Part shown: in pieces, positions 62,736-64,000 of the stretch
Layout of the letters: the number at the start of each line of letters is the position of its first letter
Numbering within the stretch: position 1 is the first letter of the stretch
Origin: Novosphingobium sp. EMRT-2
Lineage (GTDB): Bacteria; Pseudomonadota; Alphaproteobacteria; Sphingomonadales; Sphingomonadaceae
Direction of reading: 5' to 3'
DNA: 64,000 nucleotides
Assembly (NCBI RefSeq): GCF_005145025.1
Contig: NZ_CP039695.1
Span: 2,103,501 to 2,167,500, forward strand
The notes under the pieces: model-generated
What the model was told of the DNA's origin: nothing
Databases searched by the model: none
What the model saw: only the letters and a program-made list of their open reading frames with translations
Position numbers and translations under genes: made by a program

Positions 62736-64000
62736 TCACCAGCGCTCGACTTCCACTTCCATGCGGCGGAAGCCATGGACGAAGTTCGCGCGGACGCGTT
62801 CGACCGCGCCGGTGACATGAACGCGCAGGCGGCGCTTGTGCATTTCCTCCAGCAGGATGCGCAGTTGCAGTTCGGCCAGGCGCGCGCCGACGCAGCGGTG
62901 GATGCCGTAGCCGAACGCCAGGTGGCGGCGGGCATTCTCGCGCGTGACGATCAGCTTGTCCGGGTTCTCGAACACCGTCTCGTCGCGGTTGGCGGAGATG
63001 TACCACATCACCACCTTGTCACCCGCCTTCACCTCGTGCCCGAACAGTTCGGCATCGGCGGTGGCGGTGCGGCGCATATGCGCCAGCGGGGTGACGAAGC
63101 GGATGCATTCCTGCACCGCGTTGGGGATGATCGACGGGTCCTTTTCCAGGACATCGCGCTGATCGGGAAACTGGTCGAGCGCATGGACGATGCCCGACAT
63201 GGTGTTGCGCGTGGTATCGTTGCCGCCCACAATCAGCAGCACCAGATTGCCCATGAACTCCTGCGGGCTCATGTGCTTCATCGCCTCGGAATGGATCATC
63301 ATCGAGATCAGGTCGGGCGTCGGCTCGGCGTTGACGCGCTCCATCCACAGGCGCTGGAAGTAGTGCGCCATCTCGCGCAGGATGTCGAAGCGCATGTCTT
63401 CCATGCCCTTCGCCAGCGCGATCTCGAGATCGCCCGCCCAGTCCGACCAGAACGTCAGCAGGCGGCGGTCGTCCCACGGGAAGCCGAACAGAATCGCCAG
63501 CATGCCCGTGGTCAATTCGATCGAGACCTTGTCCACCCAGTCGAATTTCTCGCCGATCGGCAGCGTATCGAGCACGCTGGCGGTGCGCTGGCGAATCTCG
63601 GTTTCCATGCGCACCATTTCCGCGGGCGTGAACGCGGGCGCGACGGTGCGGCGCTGTCCGGTGTGTTCGGGCCGGTCCATGGCGATGAACATCGGCATCT
63701 GCCGTTCGGCGAGCTTCGCCGGATCGATGTCGGCCGGCGGATCGCCGATGGTGATGCCGCCGTGCTGCCACGACGAGGAGAACAGTTCCGGCAGCGATTC
63801 GACGTGGCTGATCGCCTTGTGCGAGACCACGTTCCAGTAATCGCCATAGGGCGTGCCGGTCACCTTGTTGACCGGGGCTTGCGCGCGCATTTCCGCGAAG
63901 ATCGGCTGCCAGCGGTCCTCGGCATAGATGTCGGACCGGCTGACGTCCCAGGGGTGGGTATGCACCGGCCGTTCCAGCGGATGCTGACGCTGCCATTCGC
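62736..64000 (-). CDS. CYP153-family cytochrome P450, 5' end cut by the window
   Basis: At least 420 residues, open to the window edge. Upstream of the internal GTG (63965) the frame continues with QHPLERPVHTHPWDVSRSD, so the true start is beyond 64000. P450 motifs are GGNDTTR (I helix), E-C-I-R in VQECIRF, and heme loop FGYGIHRCVG. The stretches FDWVDKVSIELTTGMLAILF, AHMRRTA and DKVVMWYISANRDE match CYP153 alkane and fatty-acid terminal hydroxylases closely. Its ferredoxin and reductase partners are not in view; they may lie beyond the edge. Confidence 0.9.
   Translation of the reverse strand, partial: EWQRQHPLERPVHTHPWDVSRSDIYAEDRWQPIFAEMRAQAPVNKVTGTPYGDYWNVVSHKAISHVESLPELFSSSWQHGGITIGDPPADIDPAKLAERQMPMFIAMDRPEHTGQRRTVAPAFTPAEMVRMETEIRQRTASVLDTLPIGEKFDWVDKVSIELTTGMLAILFGFPWDDRRLLTFWSDWAGDLEIALAKGMEDMRFDILREMAHYFQRLWMERVNAEPTPDLISMMIHSEAMKHMSPQEFMGNLVLLIVGGNDTTRNTMSGIVHALDQFPDQRDVLEKDPSIIPNAVQECIRFVTPLAHMRRTATADAELFGHEVKAGDKVVMWYISANRDETVFENPDKLIVTRENARRHLAFGYGIHRCVGARLAELQLRILLEEMHKRRLRVHVTGAVERVRANFVHGFRRMEVEVERW

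Overview
The window comes from a high-GC alphaproteobacterium, most likely a sphingomonad (Novosphingobium/Sphingobium type). The basis is the mix of a Trb-type conjugative element with DUF736/DUF2840/DUF2274 neighbours, a NodT-type efflux lipoprotein, MmcB, a PAS_5-type protein and a CYP153 P450. No species can be named from the sequence alone.

Three blocks are visible. (1) 1-6005, + strand: the end of an RND adaptor gene, a complete MexF/OqxB-like RND permease, a NodT outer-membrane factor, a LysR regulator, and a small anchored protein resembling entry-exclusion TrbK-alt. (2) 6008-41544: most of an integrative and conjugative element (ICE). From right to left on the - strand it holds a PP-loop (PAPS reductase-like) protein, a ParB-like protein, DUF7007 and hypothetical genes, a methyltransferase/strawberry-notch helicase fusion, a toprim protein, a DUF2493 SLOG protein, SSB, and a DUF2285 small protein. 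These are followed by a frameshifted DUF6499/DUF2285 activator, an AlpA/RdfS-like excisionase, DUF2840, TraF peptidase, DUF736, lytic transglycosylase, DUF3363 relaxase, TraG, a CopG-like protein, and the complete trbBCDEJKLFGI mating-pair operon. The right end, on the + strand, has a ParDE-like toxin-antitoxin pair and a large serine recombinase whose last 21 codons lie inside tRNA-Arg(CCG), so the element sits at the 3' end of that tRNA. I found no second copy of the tRNA end. The left boundary is therefore either outside the window, making the RND pump cargo, or unmarked near 5.7-6 kb. (3) 41545-64000: chromosomal genes, including mmcB, a Mn-type TMEM165/GDT1 transporter with a yybP-ykoY riboswitch, an M20 peptidase, a DEAD-box helicase, a citE-like lyase, a BepA-like M48 protease, a DsbA-like protein, a LytS/LytTR two-component system, nadC, RNase T2, tadA, rpmB, msrB and a CYP153 P450 cut by the window edge.

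The most notable signal is a compact ICE control unit at 22.5-24.1 kb. It has a DUF2285 antiactivator-like gene (QseM type), then an activator split by a +1 shift at a TTT-C site (FseA type), then an excisionase-like gene that starts the DNA-transfer operon. This is the logic known from Mesorhizobium ICEMlSym(R7A), but here it is paired with a large serine recombinase. Other notable signals are a repeated 5' leader with the core GAGAGTGAGAG before accessory ICE genes, a candidate oriT with an RP4-like nick motif upstream of the relaxase, and two copies of a palindromic repeat on the chromosome side, one inside a 264-bp three-way-junction structure.
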